From Actinomadura macra NBRC 14102 (lineage in GTDB: Bacteria > Actinomycetota > Actinomycetes > Streptosporangiales > Streptosporangiaceae): 64,000 bases of DNA. The stretch is from assembly GCF_001552215.1 (NCBI RefSeq), contig NZ_BCQT01000006.1:124001-188000 (forward strand), read 5' to 3'. Positions 16,537 to 26,220 of this stretch are shown piece after piece; position 1 is the stretch's first letter, and each line of letters begins with the position of its first letter. The notes under the pieces are model-generated. The model was given only the letters and a program-made list of their open reading frames with translations. It made no database searches and was not told the DNA's origin. Position numbers and translations under genes: made by a program.

Positions 16537-16713
16537 ACCCGAACCGCACTCCGGCAAGGTTGAACCTCAGCTGAGGGTTACGGGACAGGCACGCGGAGCG
16601 AGCGCCAGCGAGCGCAGCGGGCATGCCCGGCGCGCCGCGCCCCCGCAGCGAGCGCCAGCGAGCGAGGAGGCGACGAGCCGCGCAGCCGGGGGGTTTGGGG
16701 GGTCGCCCCCCAA
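16537..16713 (-). repeat. dispersed repeat family A, copy 2 (inverted)
   Basis: Reverse complement of the 11.4 kb element, nearly identical through its central ~130 bp, including both AGCGAGCGCCAGCGAG 16-mers (16597 and 16647) at the same 50-bp spacing and the shared end block. Its hairpin end (16695-16713) faces kgd. The two copies bracket a ~5 kb, five-gene segment. Confidence 0.8.
16695..16713. terminator. hairpin end of repeat A copy 2
   Basis: TTGGGGGG-tcg-CCCCCCAA, perfect 8-bp stem, about 120 bp upstream of the kgd start. Equivalent of the hairpin after the chelatase gene. Confidence 0.4.
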
Positions 16714-16834
16714 TAGGCACCAGCCCAGATAAACACCACCTCCGGACCTCTTGGGCATCTGCGGGTTCAACTCCTAGTAGCCTTGACTCGTCTTAGAACT
16801 CACCTGCGAGCTGCGGAAGAGGGCGATCTCCGCC

Positions 16835-19800
16835 GTGTCGACAGAGTCGTCGCAAACTAGTGCCGACCCAAAGATCACAGACTTCGGTGCCAACGAGTGG
16901 CTGGTCGACGAGCTGTACCAGAAGTACCTCGAAGACCCGAACTCGGTTGACGAAGCCTGGTGGAACTTCTTCGCGGACTACCAGCCGGACACCCGGCCGT
17001 CGTCCGTGACCACCCCGGCCACCGATGGAGCGGCCGTGCAGGCCGCGAACGGCACAGCGGCTGCTCCGCCGACACCCCAGCAGCGACCGGTCTCGCCGCC
17101 AAAGGCGTCGGCGAAGACCGAGAGCGAGCAGGCCCCCAAGGCCGACTCCAAGCCCGCGCCGCCTCCGGTGCCCGCGGGTGCCGAGGAGGTCCGGCTGCGG
17201 GGTGTCGCGGCGCGGACGGCCACCAATATGGAGGCCAGCCTCGGCGTGCCGACGGCGACGAGTGTGCGGGCCGTCCCGGCGAAGCTGTTGATCGACAACC
17301 GCATCGTCATCAACAACCATCTCAAGCGCGGGCGCGGGGGCAAGGTCTCCTTCACCCACCTGATCGGGTACGCGATCGTCAAGGCGCTCGCGGCGATGCC
17401 GGAGATGAACGCGGCGTTCACCGAGGTGGACGGGAAGCCGGTGCTGGTCCGGCCGGAGCACGTCAACTTCGGTCTTGCGATCGACCTGCAGAAGCCGGAC
17501 GGGCAGCGGCAGCTCGTCGTACCGAGTGTGAAGGCCGCCGAGACGCTGGACTTCCGCCAGTTCTGGGCCGCCTACGAGGAGATCGTCCGCAAGGCGCGTG
17601 GCAACAAGCTGACCCTGGAGGACTTCCAGGGCACCACGATCAGCCTGACGAACCCGGGCACGATCGGGACGGTCCACTCCGTGCCGCGGTTGATGCCGGG
17701 CCAGGGCACGATCATCGGTGTGGGCGCGATGGAGTACCCCGCCGAGTTCGCCGGCGCGTCCAGTGACACGTTGTCGCGGATGGGGATCAGCAAGATCATG
17801 ACGCTGACCTCCACCTACGACCATCGGATCATCCAGGGCGCGCAGTCCGGCGACTTCCTGCGTCGTATCCACCAGCTTTTGCTCGGTGAGGACGGCTTCT
17901 ACGACGAGATCTTCGAGGCGCTGCGCATCCCGTACGAGCCGGTGCGCTGGGTCAAGGACATCTCCGCCACGCACGAGGACGACGTCGCCAAGGTCGCCCG
18001 GGTGCACGAGCTGATTCACGCCTACCGGGTCCGGGGCCATCTGATGGCCGACACGGATCCGCTGGAGTACAAGCAGCGCCGCCACCCTGACCTGGACATT
18101 CTCAAGCACGGCCTCACCTTGTGGGACTTGGAGCGCGAGTTCGCGACGGGCGGGTTCGGCGGCAAGCCGACCATGAAGTTGCGCGACATCCTCGGTGTGC
18201 TGCGCATGGCCTACTGCCGGACGGTCGGCATCGAGTACATGCACATCCAGGACCCCGAGGAGCGGGCCTGGATCCAGGAGCGCGTCGAGGTTCCGCACGA
18301 CAAGCCGTCGCGCGAGGAGCAGCTGCACGTGCTGCGGCGGCTGAACAGCGCCGAGGCGTTCGAGACGTTCCTGCAGACGAAGTTCGTCGGGCAGAAGCGG
18401 TTCTCGCTGGAGGGCGGCGAGTCCGTCATCCCGCTGCTGGACTCGGTGATCTCGGCGGCGGCGAAGGCGAGCCTGGACGAGGTCGTCATCGGGATGGCGC
18501 ACCGCGGCCGGCTGAACGTCCTCGCCAACATCGTCGGCAAGTCCTACGGGCAGATCTTCGGCGAGTTCGAGGGCAACCTGGACCCGCGCAGCGCGCAGGG
18601 CTCGGGGGACGTCAAGTACCACCTGGGCGCCTCGGGCGACTTCGTGGCCGGGGACGGCTCCAAGATCCACACCGAGCTGGTCGCGAACCCCTCACACCTG
18701 GAGACGGTCGACCCTGTTCTGGAGGGCGTGGTCCGCGCCAAGCAGGACCTGCTGGACGTCGGCGAGGCCGGGTTCAGCGTGCTGCCCGTCCTGATCCACG
18801 GTGACGCGGCGTTCGCCGGGCAGGGTGTGGTCGCCGAGACGCTGAACCTCTCGCAGCTGCGGGGCTACCGCACCGGCGGCACCGTGCACGTCGTGATCAA
18901 CAACCAGGTGGGGTTCACCACGGCCCCCGAGTACTCGCGGTCCAGCGTCTACTCGACGGACGTGGCCCGGATGATCCAGGCGCCGATCTTCCACGTCAAC
19001 GGCGACGACCCCGAGGTGTGCGCGCGGGTGGCGCGGCTGGCGTTCGAGTACCGGCAGACGTTCAAGAAGGACGTCGTCATCGACATGATCTGCTACCGGC
19101 GGCGGGGCCACAACGAGTCCGACAACCCCTCGTTCACCCAGCCGCTGATGTACGACCTGATCGACGCCAAGCGCTCGGTGCGCAAGCTGTACACCGAGGC
19201 GTTGATCGGCCGCGGTGACATCACCGTCGAGGAGGCCGAGCAGGCACTCCGCGACTACCAGGAGCAGCTGGAGCGGGCCTTCACCGAGACCCGCGAGGCG
19301 GTGAAGAAGCCCCTGGAACCGGGGTCGGTGGTCAAGCCGGACGTCGAGGAGCGCATCCCGATCGACCATGGCAAGGCCGGGTCGGCGATCCCGCCGGAGA
19401 CGGTCAAGCGGATCATCGAGTCGCAGGTCAGCCTGCCGGAGGGCTTCGAGGTCCATCCGCGGCTGAAGCCGATCCTGCAACGCCGCGCGCAGATGATCGA
19501 GGACGACGCGATCGACTGGGCGACCGGCGAGCTGCTGGCGCTGGGCTCGCTGCTGATCGACGGTCATCCGGTGCGGCTCGTCGGCCAGGACACCCGGCGC
19601 GGCACGTTCGGGCAGCGGCACTCGGTGCTGGTCGACCGTAAGACGGGCGAGGAGTACACGCCGCTCAAGCAGTTCGGGCAGGGCGTGTCGAAGTTCTACG
19701 CGCACGACTCGCTGCTCAGCGAGTACGCGGCGATGGGGTTCGAGTACGGCTACTCGATGACCCGCCCGGACGCGCTGGTGGCGTGGGAGGCGCAGTTCGG

Positions 19801-20542
19801 CGACTTCGCCAACGGCGCCCAGTCGATCCTGGACGAGTACATCTCGTCCGGCGAGCAGAAGTGGGGCCAGCACTCCAGCGTCGTGTTGCTGCTGCCGCAC
19901 GGGTACGAGGGCCAGGGCCCCGACCACTCGTCCGCGCGGATCGAGCGCTATCTCCAGCTGTGCGCGCAGGACAACATGACCGTGGTCTACCCGACCACCC
20001 CGGCGAACTATTTCCACCTGCTGCGCTGGCAGGTGCTGTCGGGGCGGGGCAAGCCGCTGATCGTGTTCACGCCGAAGCAGCTGCTGCGGTTGAAGGCGGC
20101 CACCTCGGCGGTCGCCGACATCACCGGCGGCGCGTTCCAGCCGATCATCCCGGAGTCCGCTCCGGCGGTCGACCCGGCGGGCGTGCGGAGGGTGCTGCTC
20201 ACCACCGGCAAGATCTACTACGAGGTGGTCAAGGCCCGGGACGCCGCGGGCGCGAACGACACCGCGGTGATCCGGGTGGAGCGGTTGTACCCGCCGCCGG
20301 TGGACGAGATCAAAGCCGAGCTGGCGAAGTACCCGGGCCACACCGAGGTCGTGTGGGTCCAGGACGAGCCCGCCAACATGGGCGCCTGGCCCTTCATGGC
20401 GCTGAAGTTGCCGCACCACATCGAGGGGCTGAGGCTGTCGCGGGTGTCGCGCCCGGCGTCCTCGTCCCCCGCGGTCGGCTCGGCGAAGCTGCACCAGGCC
20501 GAGCAGGAGGCCCTGTTGGCCCGGCTGTTCGGCGAGAGCTGA
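16835..20542 (+). CDS. kgd: multifunctional 2-oxoglutarate decarboxylase/dehydrogenase E1-E2 (Kgd)
   Basis: A 1235-residue fusion typical of actinobacteria that carries the E2 succinyltransferase and thiamine-diphosphate E1 parts of the 2-oxoglutarate dehydrogenase complex in the TCA cycle. Order: N-terminal E1 helix ([19 protein letters not shown]), Pro/Ala-rich linker (~50-105), acyltransferase domain with the active site TYDHRIIQG near residue 330, then E1 with [12 protein letters not shown], the ThDP motif starting GDAAFAGQG near residue 656 and INNQVGF, and a C-terminal domain with [16 protein letters not shown]. There is no lipoyl domain, as expected. It starts at GTG. A strong palindromic terminator follows, so the next gene may need its own transcription or readthrough. 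Confidence 0.97.
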   Translation: MSTESSQTSADPKITDFGANEWLVDELYQKYLEDPNSVDEAWWNFFADYQPDTRPSSVTTPATDGAAVQAANGTAAAPPTPQQRPVSPPKASAKTESEQAPKADSKPAPPPVPAGAEEVRLRGVAARTATNMEASLGVPTATSVRAVPAKLLIDNRIVINNHLKRGRGGKVSFTHLIGYAIVKALAAMPEMNAAFTEVDGKPVLVRPEHVNFGLAIDLQKPDGQRQLVVPSVKAAETLDFRQFWAAYEEIVRKARGNKLTLEDFQGTTISLTNPGTIGTVHSVPRLMPGQGTIIGVGAMEYPAEFAGASSDTLSRMGISKIMTLTSTYDHRIIQGAQSGDFLRRIHQLLLGEDGFYDEIFEALRIPYEPVRWVKDISATHEDDVAKVARVHELIHAYRVRGHLMADTDPLEYKQRRHPDLDILKHGLTLWDLEREFATGGFGGKPTMKLRDILGVLRMAYCRTVGIEYMHIQDPEERAWIQERVEVPHDKPSREEQLHVLRRLNSAEAFETFLQTKFVGQKRFSLEGGESVIPLLDSVISAAAKASLDEVVIGMAHRGRLNVLANIVGKSYGQIFGEFEGNLDPRSAQGSGDVKYHLGASGDFVAGDGSKIHTELVANPSHLETVDPVLEGVVRAKQDLLDVGEAGFSVLPVLIHGDAAFAGQGVVAETLNLSQLRGYRTGGTVHVVINNQVGFTTAPEYSRSSVYSTDVARMIQAPIFHVNGDDPEVCARVARLAFEYRQTFKKDVVIDMICYRRRGHNESDNPSFTQPLMYDLIDAKRSVRKLYTEALIGRGDITVEEAEQALRDYQEQLERAFTETREAVKKPLEPGSVVKPDVEERIPIDHGKAGSAIPPETVKRIIESQVSLPEGFEVHPRLKPILQRRAQMIEDDAIDWATGELLALGSLLIDGHPVRLVGQDTRRGTFGQRHSVLVDRKTGEEYTPLKQFGQGVSKFYAHDSLLSEYAAMGFEYGYSMTRPDALVAWEAQFGDFANGAQSILDEYISSGEQKWGQHSSVVLLLPHGYEGQGPDHSSARIERYLQLCAQDNMTVVYPTTPANYFHLLRWQVLSGRGKPLIVFTPKQLLRLKAATSAVADITGGAFQPIIPESAPAVDPAGVRRVLLTTGKIYYEVVKARDAAGANDTAVIRVERLYPPPVDEIKAELAKYPGHTEVVWVQDEPANMGAWPFMALKLPHHIEGLRLSRVSRPASSSPAVGSAKLHQAEQEALLARLFGES

Positions 20543-20552
20543 CGCATACGGT

Positions 20553-20582
20553 CGAGGGCCCCGGCGCGCGCCGGGGCCCTCG
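20553..20582 (+). terminator. kgd terminator
   Basis: A perfect 30-nt palindrome (CGAGGGCCCCGGCGC and its complement with no loop bases) 10 bp after the kgd stop. No U-tract. It lies 21 bp before the small DUF6104 gene. Confidence 0.7.
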
Positions 20583-20603
20583 GCGTCCTGGAAAGAGATC
20601 GCC

Positions 20604-20780
20604 ATGTACTTCACCGATCGGGGCATCGAGGAGCTGGCCGACCGCCGCGGGGCGGAGGAGGTCAGCCTGACCTGGCTGGCTGAGCGGCTCCGCGAGTTCG
20701 TCGACCTCAACCCCGAGTTCGAGACGCCGGTGGACCGGCTCGCGACCTGGCTCGCCCGCCTCGACGACGAGGACGACTGA
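20604..20780 (+). CDS. small DUF6104-type protein
   Basis: A 58-residue acidic protein starting MYFTDRGIEELADRRGAEEV, with a central LAERLREFVDLNPEFETPV and a final LATWLARLDDEDD. I recognise this as the small DUF6104 family that follows kgd in Streptomyces; no function is known. The ATG at 20604 has GAAAGAGA upstream. It is placed between the kgd hairpin and the DUF4097 operon. Confidence 0.8.
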   Translation: MYFTDRGIEELADRRGAEEVSLTWLAERLREFVDLNPEFETPVDRLATWLARLDDEDD

Positions 20781-20794
20781 CCTGCCGACACAAA

Positions 20795-20834
20795 CGCGAT
20801 ACATCTTGACATTCCGAGGTCGCGACATATCGTG
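20795..20834 (+). promoter_or_regulatory. promoter and paired operators of the DUF4097-padR operon
   Basis: TTGACA (20806-20811) with TATCGT 16 bp downstream forms a good vegetative promoter. Two operator-like 14-mers flank the -35: CGCGATACATCTTG (20795) and CGCGACATATCGTG (20821, covering the -10). The second differs at one position from CGCGATATATCGTG at 63096. Autoregulation by the PadR protein encoded in the operon is the simplest reading. Confidence 0.65.
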
Positions 20835-20872
20835 TTTACTGGTGAGGGGCCGTCTGACCGAAGGGCACCGTG

Positions 20873-21697
20873 ATGTCGCGCTGGACGATCGACGAACCGA
20901 CCGCTCTCGACTTCGACGGGGCGGTCGCGTTGCGGGCGACGCTGATCGCCGGGAGCATCTCGGTGCTCGCCTCGGACGAGCGGCCGTCCATCATGATCGG
21001 CGAAGTGGAGGGCCCGCCGCTGCTGGTCTCCCATGAGGCGGGGATGCTGACGGTCACCCATGAACGGCTCTGGGAGGGCGTGCTGAGCTGGCTGCGCACC
21101 CAGCGGTGCCGTGCGTCGATCACCGTGACCGTCCCGCGCGACTGCCCCGTCTCCCTCAACCTGATGTCGGCGGACGCGCTGATCACCGGGATGACGGCCC
21201 GCACGTCCATCAAGAGCGCCTCGGGCGATGTGACCCTGGACGGGGTGCTCGGTGCGGTCGACGCCAACACCGTGTCCGGCGCGATCGAGGCGCAGGGGCT
21301 GGACGGGACAGTGTCGTTCACCTCGGTGTCGGGCGACCTGTCCCTCGCGGGCGGCTCGGTCGAGCGGTTGGTGGCACGGACGGTCAGTGGCCGCATCGCC
21401 GCGGACATGGACCTCGTCGGCGACGGCCGCGTCGAGGTGAACACGGTCTCCGGGGAGGTGGCGCTCCGTATTCCCGCGTCCGCCGGGACGCAGGTCTCGC
21501 TGAACTCCGCCGCGGGGCACATCGACACGTCCTTCCCCGAGCTCGGCCGGCTGGAGCGGCCCGTCATCTGCGGTCTCAGCGGCAAACTGGGGGACGGCAC
21601 GGGACGGCTCACGGTCAACACGGTGTCGGGTTCCATCACCCTCCTCCGCCGCGAGGACGAGGAACCGGAGATCACCACACCCCGAATGGAGAAGTGA
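20873..21697 (+). CDS. DUF4097 beta-strand repeat protein
   Basis: A 274-residue protein of the DUF4097/adhesin-like parallel beta-helix type. Its C-terminal 160 residues repeat the pattern TVSG.I.A or SVSGDL roughly every 20 residues (VNTVSGEVALRIP, NTVSGSITLLR). There is no signal peptide, so it is probably cytoplasmic. Such genes are often paired with a PadR regulator in actinobacteria, as here: the PadR start overlaps the stop region. ATG 20873 is chosen (AAGGG upstream); GTG 20870 is adjacent. Role unknown; a regulatory or sensing partner of PadR is plausible. Confidence 0.85.
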   Translation: MSRWTIDEPTALDFDGAVALRATLIAGSISVLASDERPSIMIGEVEGPPLLVSHEAGMLTVTHERLWEGVLSWLRTQRCRASITVTVPRDCPVSLNLMSADALITGMTARTSIKSASGDVTLDGVLGAVDANTVSGAIEAQGLDGTVSFTSVSGDLSLAGGSVERLVARTVSGRIAADMDLVGDGRVEVNTVSGEVALRIPASAGTQVSLNSAAGHIDTSFPELGRLERPVICGLSGKLGDGTGRLTVNTVSGSITLLRREDEEPEITTPRMEK

Positions 21698-21698
21698 G

Positions 21699-22427
21699 TT
21701 GAGCCCCGTTTTCGGCCATGGTCGCCTGCGGCTGTACCTGTTGAAGCTGCTGGAGGAGAGCCCGCGGCACGGCTACGAGGTGATCCGGCTGCTCCAGGAC
21801 CGCTTCCTCGGGGTGTACTCGCCCTCGCCCGGAACGATCTACCCGCGGCTGGCCCGGCTGGAGTCCGAAGGGCTGGTCACCCATGAGGTGATCAAGGGCA
21901 AGAAGGTCTACTCGCTGACCGACAAGGGCCGCGACGAGCTGGAGCGGCGGATGGACGAGCTCGCCGAGCTGGAGGAGGAGATCACCGCTTCGGCCCAGGA
22001 GTTCGCGCGCGGCGTCCAGCAGGACGTCCGGCAGACGGTCCGGTCGCTGCGCGAGGAGCTCACCCAGGCCGCCCGGGAGATGCGCGAGGAAGGCAAGACC
22101 ACGTCGAAGGAGGCGTGGAAGGAGACCGGCGAGCGCCAGAAGGAGGAGTGGCGGCGGCAGAAGGACCACTGGCGCGAGCAGAAGCAGGCGTGGAAGGAGG
22201 AGTGGCGGCAGAACTGGGAGGACGCCTGGAAGACGGCGACCGGTACCAGCGAGGACGTCGAGCGGCTCAAGCTGGAGCGCCTGCTCCGCAAGTTCGTCGA
22301 GGACGTCCGCAAGGGCGCCAAGAAGGCCCGGCTGGACGAGGAGAGCCTCGCCTCCTGTGAGGCGCTCCTGCGCGAGACTCGGGAGCGGTTGAAGAACGAG
22401 ATCTTCCGCAATGACCGCAAGGACTGA
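21699..22427 (+). CDS. PadR family regulator with tryptophan-rich coiled tail
   Basis: A 242-residue transcription factor. Residues 1-95 are a standard PadR winged helix (LYLLKLLEESPRHGYEVIRLL, then SPGTIYPRLARLESEGLV). The rest is a long, highly charged helix with Trp at 140, 151, 158, 165, 169, 173 and 177, first at heptad then at four-residue spacing, which is unusual. It starts at TTG 21699, one base after the DUF4097 stop, with GGAGAAG upstream, so the two are translated together. The likely operator is in front of the operon. Confidence 0.88.
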   Translation: MSPVFGHGRLRLYLLKLLEESPRHGYEVIRLLQDRFLGVYSPSPGTIYPRLARLESEGLVTHEVIKGKKVYSLTDKGRDELERRMDELAELEEEITASAQEFARGVQQDVRQTVRSLREELTQAAREMREEGKTTSKEAWKETGERQKEEWRRQKDHWREQKQAWKEEWRQNWEDAWKTATGTSEDVERLKLERLLRKFVEDVRKGAKKARLDEESLASCEALLRETRERLKNEIFRNDRKD

Positions 22428-22461
22428 CCTGCGCCCCCACTGACCTGTTTCCCAGGAGATG

Positions 22462-22487
22462 GCGCGGGCCGCGGTCGCGGCCCGCGC
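22462..22487. terminator. bidirectional hairpin between padR and the dehydrogenase
   Basis: 12-bp stem GCGCGGGCCGCG/CGCGGCCCGCGC with a 2-nt loop in the 67-bp convergent gap. Confidence 0.65.
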
Positions 22488-22494
22488 GGCATCC

Positions 22495-23463
22495 TCAGGG
22501 CGTGAAGACGATCTTTCCGAAGAGGTCCCCGTCCGCCATCGCGGCGAAGCCCTCGCGCGCCTGCCCCAGCGGCAGCGTCCGGTCGATCGGCGGTCGGACT
22601 CCCGACTTGACCAGGAAGCGCGCGAGCCGCTGGAGCTCCGTCCGCGTCCCCATGGTCGAGCCGATGACCTGGAGCTGGAGGAAGAACACCCGGTTCAGCT
22701 CCGCGGGCGGCACGGCGCCGCTGGTGGCGCCCGACACCACGATCCGCCCGCCGGGCCGCAGCGACTTCAGCGAGTGCGACCAGGTGGCCTCCCCGACCGT
22801 CTCGATCACGGCGTCGACCCGCTCGGGCAGCCGCGCGCCGGACTCCAGCGCGACGTCGGCGCCGAGTTCCTCGGCGCGCTTGCGCTTGGCTTCGCTACGG
22901 CTCGTCGCGTAGACGCGGTACCCGGCCGCCGACGCCAGCGCGATGGCCGCCGTCGCCACGCCGCCGCCCGCGCCCTGCACCAGGACGGACGAGCCGGGCT
23001 CCAGCCCCGCCTTGACGAACAGCATCCGGTAGGCGGTGAGCCACGCCGTCGGCAGGCAGGCCGCCTCCTCGAACGACAGTTCCGCGGGCTTCGGGACGAG
23101 GTTGCGGCGCGGCACCGCCACCTTCTCCGCGAGCGTGCCGGGGTGGTCCTCCGACAGCAGCGTCCGCTTCGGGTCGAGGGTCTCATCGCCGCCGCCCCGG
23201 TCGGGGTCACCGACCACCGCGTGGACGATGACCTCGTTGCCGTCCTCGTCCACGCCTGCCGCGTCGCATCCGAGGATCATCGGGAGCCGCTCGGCGGGCA
23301 GCCCGACGCCCTTGAGCGACCACAGGTCGTGGTGGTTGAGCGCGGCGGCCTTCACCGTGACGGTGGTCCACCCGTCCGGGACCTCGGGATCGGGGCGTTC
23401 CCCCAGCGTCAGGCCGTTCAGCGGATCGTCTGCGTCGAGATGCGTTGCGGTGACAGCGAACAT
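22495..23463 (-). CDS. zinc-binding alcohol dehydrogenase/quinone oxidoreductase family protein
   Basis: A 322-residue medium-chain dehydrogenase. N-terminal GroES-like part with VTVKAAALNHHDLW and ILGCDAAGVDEDG. Nucleotide fold VLVQGAGGGVATAAIALASAAG near residue 150. The pattern (NHHDLW, GCDAAG, no cluster of structural-zinc cysteines) fits the quinone oxidoreductase/zinc-free branch, despite the usual family name. Substrate unknown. It is monocistronic, flanked by hairpins on both sides. Confidence 0.88.
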   Translation of the reverse strand: MFAVTATHLDADDPLNGLTLGERPDPEVPDGWTTVTVKAAALNHHDLWSLKGVGLPAERLPMILGCDAAGVDEDGNEVIVHAVVGDPDRGGGDETLDPKRTLLSEDHPGTLAEKVAVPRRNLVPKPAELSFEEAACLPTAWLTAYRMLFVKAGLEPGSSVLVQGAGGGVATAAIALASAAGYRVYATSRSEAKRKRAEELGADVALESGARLPERVDAVIETVGEATWSHSLKSLRPGGRIVVSGATSGAVPPAELNRVFFLQLQVIGSTMGTRTELQRLARFLVKSGVRPPIDRTLPLGQAREGFAAMADGDLFGKIVFTP

Positions 23464-23497
23464 GGACGCACACTAACCGTCCGTCCTGGACCATGGA

Positions 23498-23526
23498 CGG
23501 CCCGCCCCCCCGGCAGGGGCGGGCCG
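23498..23526 (-). terminator. hairpin after the ABC transporter operon
   Basis: 11-bp stem CGGCCCGCCCC/GGGGCGGGCCG with a 7-nt loop, 15 bp beyond the ATPase gene stop and just upstream of the dehydrogenase start. Confidence 0.6.
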
Positions 23527-23541
23527 CACACCGTGGCCGGG

Positions 23542-24339
23542 TCAGATGACCTTGGACAGGAAGTCCTGCGTCCGGGCGTGCCGCGGGTTGGTCAGCACGT
23601 CCCGGGGGGTGCCCTTCTCGACGACGACGCCGTCGTCCATGAAGACCAGGGAGTCGCCGACCTCTCGGGCGAAGCCCATCTCGTGGGTGACCACGACCAT
23701 GGTCATGCCGTCCAGCGCGAGCCGCTTCATGACCTCCAGGACGTCGCCGACCAGTTCGGGGTCCAGCGCGGAGGTCGGCTCGTCGAACAGCATCAGCTTG
23801 GGCTCCATCGCGAGGGCACGCGCGATGGCGACCCGCTGCTGCTGCCCGCCGGACAGCTGCGAGGGGTAGCTGTTGACCTTGTCGCCCAGGCCGACCTGCT
23901 CCAGGAGCCGCGCGCCCCGCTCCCGCGCCTTCGCCTTGCCCTCCCGGCGGACCCGGATCGGCGCCTCGCAGACGTTCTCCATCGCGGTCATGTGCGGGAA
24001 GAGGTTGAAGCGCTGGAAGACCATGCCGATCTCGCGGCGCTGCGCGGAGACCTCCTTGTCGCGCAACTCGTAGAGCCTGTCGCCCTTCTGGCGGTAGCCC
24101 ATCAGGTGGCCGTTCACCCACAGCCGACCGGAATCGATCTTCTCCAGATGGTTGACGCAGCGCAGGAACGTCGACTTGCCCGATCCGGACGGGCCGATCA
24201 CGCACATGACCTCGCCGGGTCTGACCTCCAGGTCGATGCCCTTGAGCACGTCCAGCCGCCCGAAGTGCTTGTGCACCGCCTCGGCCTTGACCATCAGATC
24301 CGCGACCGCCGGCTCCGGCGTGTCGTCCAGCCCGGTCAT
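23542..24339 (-). CDS. polar amino acid ABC transporter ATP-binding protein
   Basis: A 265-residue ABC ATPase of the polar amino acid (GlnQ/HisP-like) class. Walker [10 protein letters not shown] at residues 49-57, Q-loop [11 protein letters not shown], signature LSGGQQQR, Walker [13 protein letters not shown] and switch His in [10 protein letters not shown]. The ATG at 24339 overlaps the permease stop by four bases (ATGA). It is the third gene of a substrate-binding protein - permease - ATPase operon. Confidence 0.95.
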   Translation of the reverse strand: MTGLDDTPEPAVADLMVKAEAVHKHFGRLDVLKGIDLEVRPGEVMCVIGPSGSGKSTFLRCVNHLEKIDSGRLWVNGHLMGYRQKGDRLYELRDKEVSAQRREIGMVFQRFNLFPHMTAMENVCEAPIRVRREGKAKARERGARLLEQVGLGDKVNSYPSQLSGGQQQRVAIARALAMEPKLMLFDEPTSALDPELVGDVLEVMKRLALDGMTMVVVTHEMGFAREVGDSLVFMDDGVVVEKGTPRDVLTNPRHARTQDFLSKVI

Positions 24340-25307
24340 CCGCCGCCTCCCCCACTGCCGAAGCCCAGCGCCCGCAGCCCGGCCCGCTTCTCCCTGGGGA
24401 CGCCCACACCGCGGGCGAAGTAGCGCTCCAGATAGTGCTGGGCGACCAGCAGGAAACTGGTCAGGATCAGGTACCAGATGCAGGCCGCGACCAGCATCGG
24501 GAACACGTTGAATCCCTTGTCCCCGACCGACTTGAGCTGGAAGAACAGCTCGTTGGTGACCGGGACGAAGGCGACGAGCGAGGTGTCCTTCAGCATCGCG
24601 ATGGTCTCGTTGCCGGTCGGCGGCACGATGACGCGCATGGCCTGCGGCAGCACGATCCGGCGCATGGTCTGCATGCGGGACATGCCGAGGGCGCCGGCCG
24701 CCTCGTTCTGGCCGGCGTCGACCGAGAGCATTCCCGCCCGGACGATCTCCGCCATGTAGGCGCCCTCGGACAGCGCGAGCGCGAGGAGCCCGGCCATGAA
24801 GCCGGTCAGGAACGTGTTGGCGTCGATGGTGAACAGCGTGCCGCTCATGTCCACTCCGAGCAGGTCGCCGACCTGATCGGAGAAGGGGACCCCGCCCACG
24901 TGGTACTGGGCGTACAAGATCCCCATGTTGCCGAACAGGATCGCCAGCACCAGCCGGGGCACCGCCCTGAAGAACCAGGTGTAGAGCCACGCGACCAGGC
25001 TGAGGATCGGGTTGCCCGACAACCGCATGATGGCGAGGACGACGCCGAGGATCACGCCGATGATCATCGAGAGGACCGTCAGGAGCACCGTCGTGCGCAC
25101 GCCCTCGACGATGTTCGGGCGGAACGCGTTGTCCACGATGAACGACCACTGGAACGCCTTGTTCGTGACGAGCATGTGCACGAACATCGCGGCCAGTACG
25201 ACCAGCACGGCCACGGCGACCCAGCGGCCCGGATGCCGGACGGGCACGGCCTTGATGGCCGCCGGCCGTGTTCCGTCCGGCTTCGCGGTGTCAGGTGTTT
25301 CCGACAT
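24336..25307 (-). CDS. polar amino acid ABC transporter permease
   Basis: A 323-residue inner-membrane permease of the HisM/GlnP family. The N terminus is cytoplasmic. Helix 1 is [17 protein letters not shown]; then comes the family stretch [18 protein letters not shown] and the EAA loop [22 protein letters not shown], which docks on the ATPase. The C terminus ends in a run of glycines. Only one permease is encoded, so the channel should be a homodimer. It starts 4 bp after the binding-protein stop. Confidence 0.95.
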   Translation of the reverse strand: MSETPDTAKPDGTRPAAIKAVPVRHPGRWVAVAVLVVLAAMFVHMLVTNKAFQWSFIVDNAFRPNIVEGVRTTVLLTVLSMIIGVILGVVLAIMRLSGNPILSLVAWLYTWFFRAVPRLVLAILFGNMGILYAQYHVGGVPFSDQVGDLLGVDMSGTLFTIDANTFLTGFMAGLLALALSEGAYMAEIVRAGMLSVDAGQNEAAGALGMSRMQTMRRIVLPQAMRVIVPPTGNETIAMLKDTSLVAFVPVTNELFFQLKSVGDKGFNVFPMLVAACIWYLILTSFLLVAQHYLERYFARGVGVPREKRAGLRALGFGSGGGGG

Positions 25308-25311
25308 GCGG

Positions 25312-26220
25312 TCAGGAGACCTTCGGGTTCACGGCCGGATCGGTGATGGCCCCCTTGGAGACCTTCCACTTGTCCAGGATCTTCTGGTACGTCCCGTCAG
25401 TGATGATCGCCTTGTAGGCGCCCGCGATCGCCTCGGCGAACTGCGTCTGCCCCTTCTTCAGCGCCACGCCGTAGGGCGCCTGGCCGTAGGGCTGGCCGAG
25501 CAGTTCCAGCTGGCCCTTGGACTTGTCCACGGCATCGACGAAGACGGGGTAGTCGGCGGAGCCGGCGTCGTCCTTGCCGGACACGATCGCCGCGGTGGCG
25601 GTGGTCTGGTCCTGGAACTGGTCGATCTTGATGGCCGGCTTGCCGGCCTTCTTGCAGTCCTCGGACCTCTTCTGCAGGTCGGGCACCTCGACGGTGCCGG
25701 TCTGCACCGCCACCTTCTTGCCGCACGGGTCCTCCAGCTGGACCCCCTGCGGGTTGCCCTTCTTCACCACCCACTGGATCGGCGAGTTGAAGTAGCTCAC
25801 CATCTCGGTGTCCTTGAGCCGCTCGGGGTTGATCGTGAGCGAGGAGATGCCGGCCTCGTACTTCCCGGACTTCACCCCCGTGATCACGCCCGTGAACGGC
25901 GTAGTGATCCACTGCGTCTTGAGCCCGAGCTTGGCGGCCGCCGCGTCGAACAGGTCCACGTCGAACCCGATCGCCTTGTTGTTCTCCAGGAACTCGGCGG
26001 GCGGATAGGTGGTGTCGGAGCCGATCTTGATGACGCCGTCGGACTTGATGTCGGCCGGGACCATGGCCGCCAGCTTCGGGTCCGGGCCGCCCTGCGGCGT
26101 GATGGACGCCGTCGGCTCGGTGGACTCCTTCTTCTCGCCGCACGCCGACAGGGCGAGGGCGCCCGTCAGCACGAGCGCGCTCGCCGCGATGGCGCGGCGG
26201 CGCAGAGAACCGGTGATCAC
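25312..26220 (-). CDS. amino acid ABC transporter substrate-binding lipoprotein
   Basis: A 302-residue extracytoplasmic solute-binding protein, family 3. A signal peptide with lipobox LSAC places the lipidated Cys at residue 27. The mature part has GVIKIGSDTTYPPAEF and GFDVDLFDAAAAKLGLK, the standard ligand-binding signature, and later YGVALKKGQ. The start is GTG 26220 with GGAGGGG five bases upstream; the longer ORF upstream is not signal-like. The ligand is a polar amino acid, not further resolvable by eye. Confidence 0.93.
   Translation of the reverse strand: MITGSLRRRAIAASALVLTGALALSACGEKKESTEPTASITPQGGPDPKLAAMVPADIKSDGVIKIGSDTTYPPAEFLENNKAIGFDVDLFDAAAAKLGLKTQWITTPFTGVITGVKSGKYEAGISSLTINPERLKDTEMVSYFNSPIQWVVKKGNPQGVQLEDPCGKKVAVQTGTVEVPDLQKRSEDCKKAGKPAIKIDQFQDQTTATAAIVSGKDDAGSADYPVFVDAVDKSKGQLELLGQPYGQAPYGVALKKGQTQFAEAIAGAYKAIITDGTYQKILDKWKVSKGAITDPAVNPKVS

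Larger units (their letters stand above)
16432..16834. other. 403-bp region between AIM24 and kgd
   Basis: No gene. It holds a terminator-like hairpin (16457-16488), repeat A copy 2 (16537-16713) and about 120 bp that must contain the kgd promoter; TTGACT at 16783 is the best -35 candidate but no clear -10 goes with it. Confidence 0.6.

Noticed and set aside
18692..21520. A 942-codon open frame antisense to kgd and the DUF4097 gene
   Set aside because: It is a shadow ORF from high-GC codon bias: Arg/His/Val/Gly-rich, no domain, opposite kgd whose motifs are intact.
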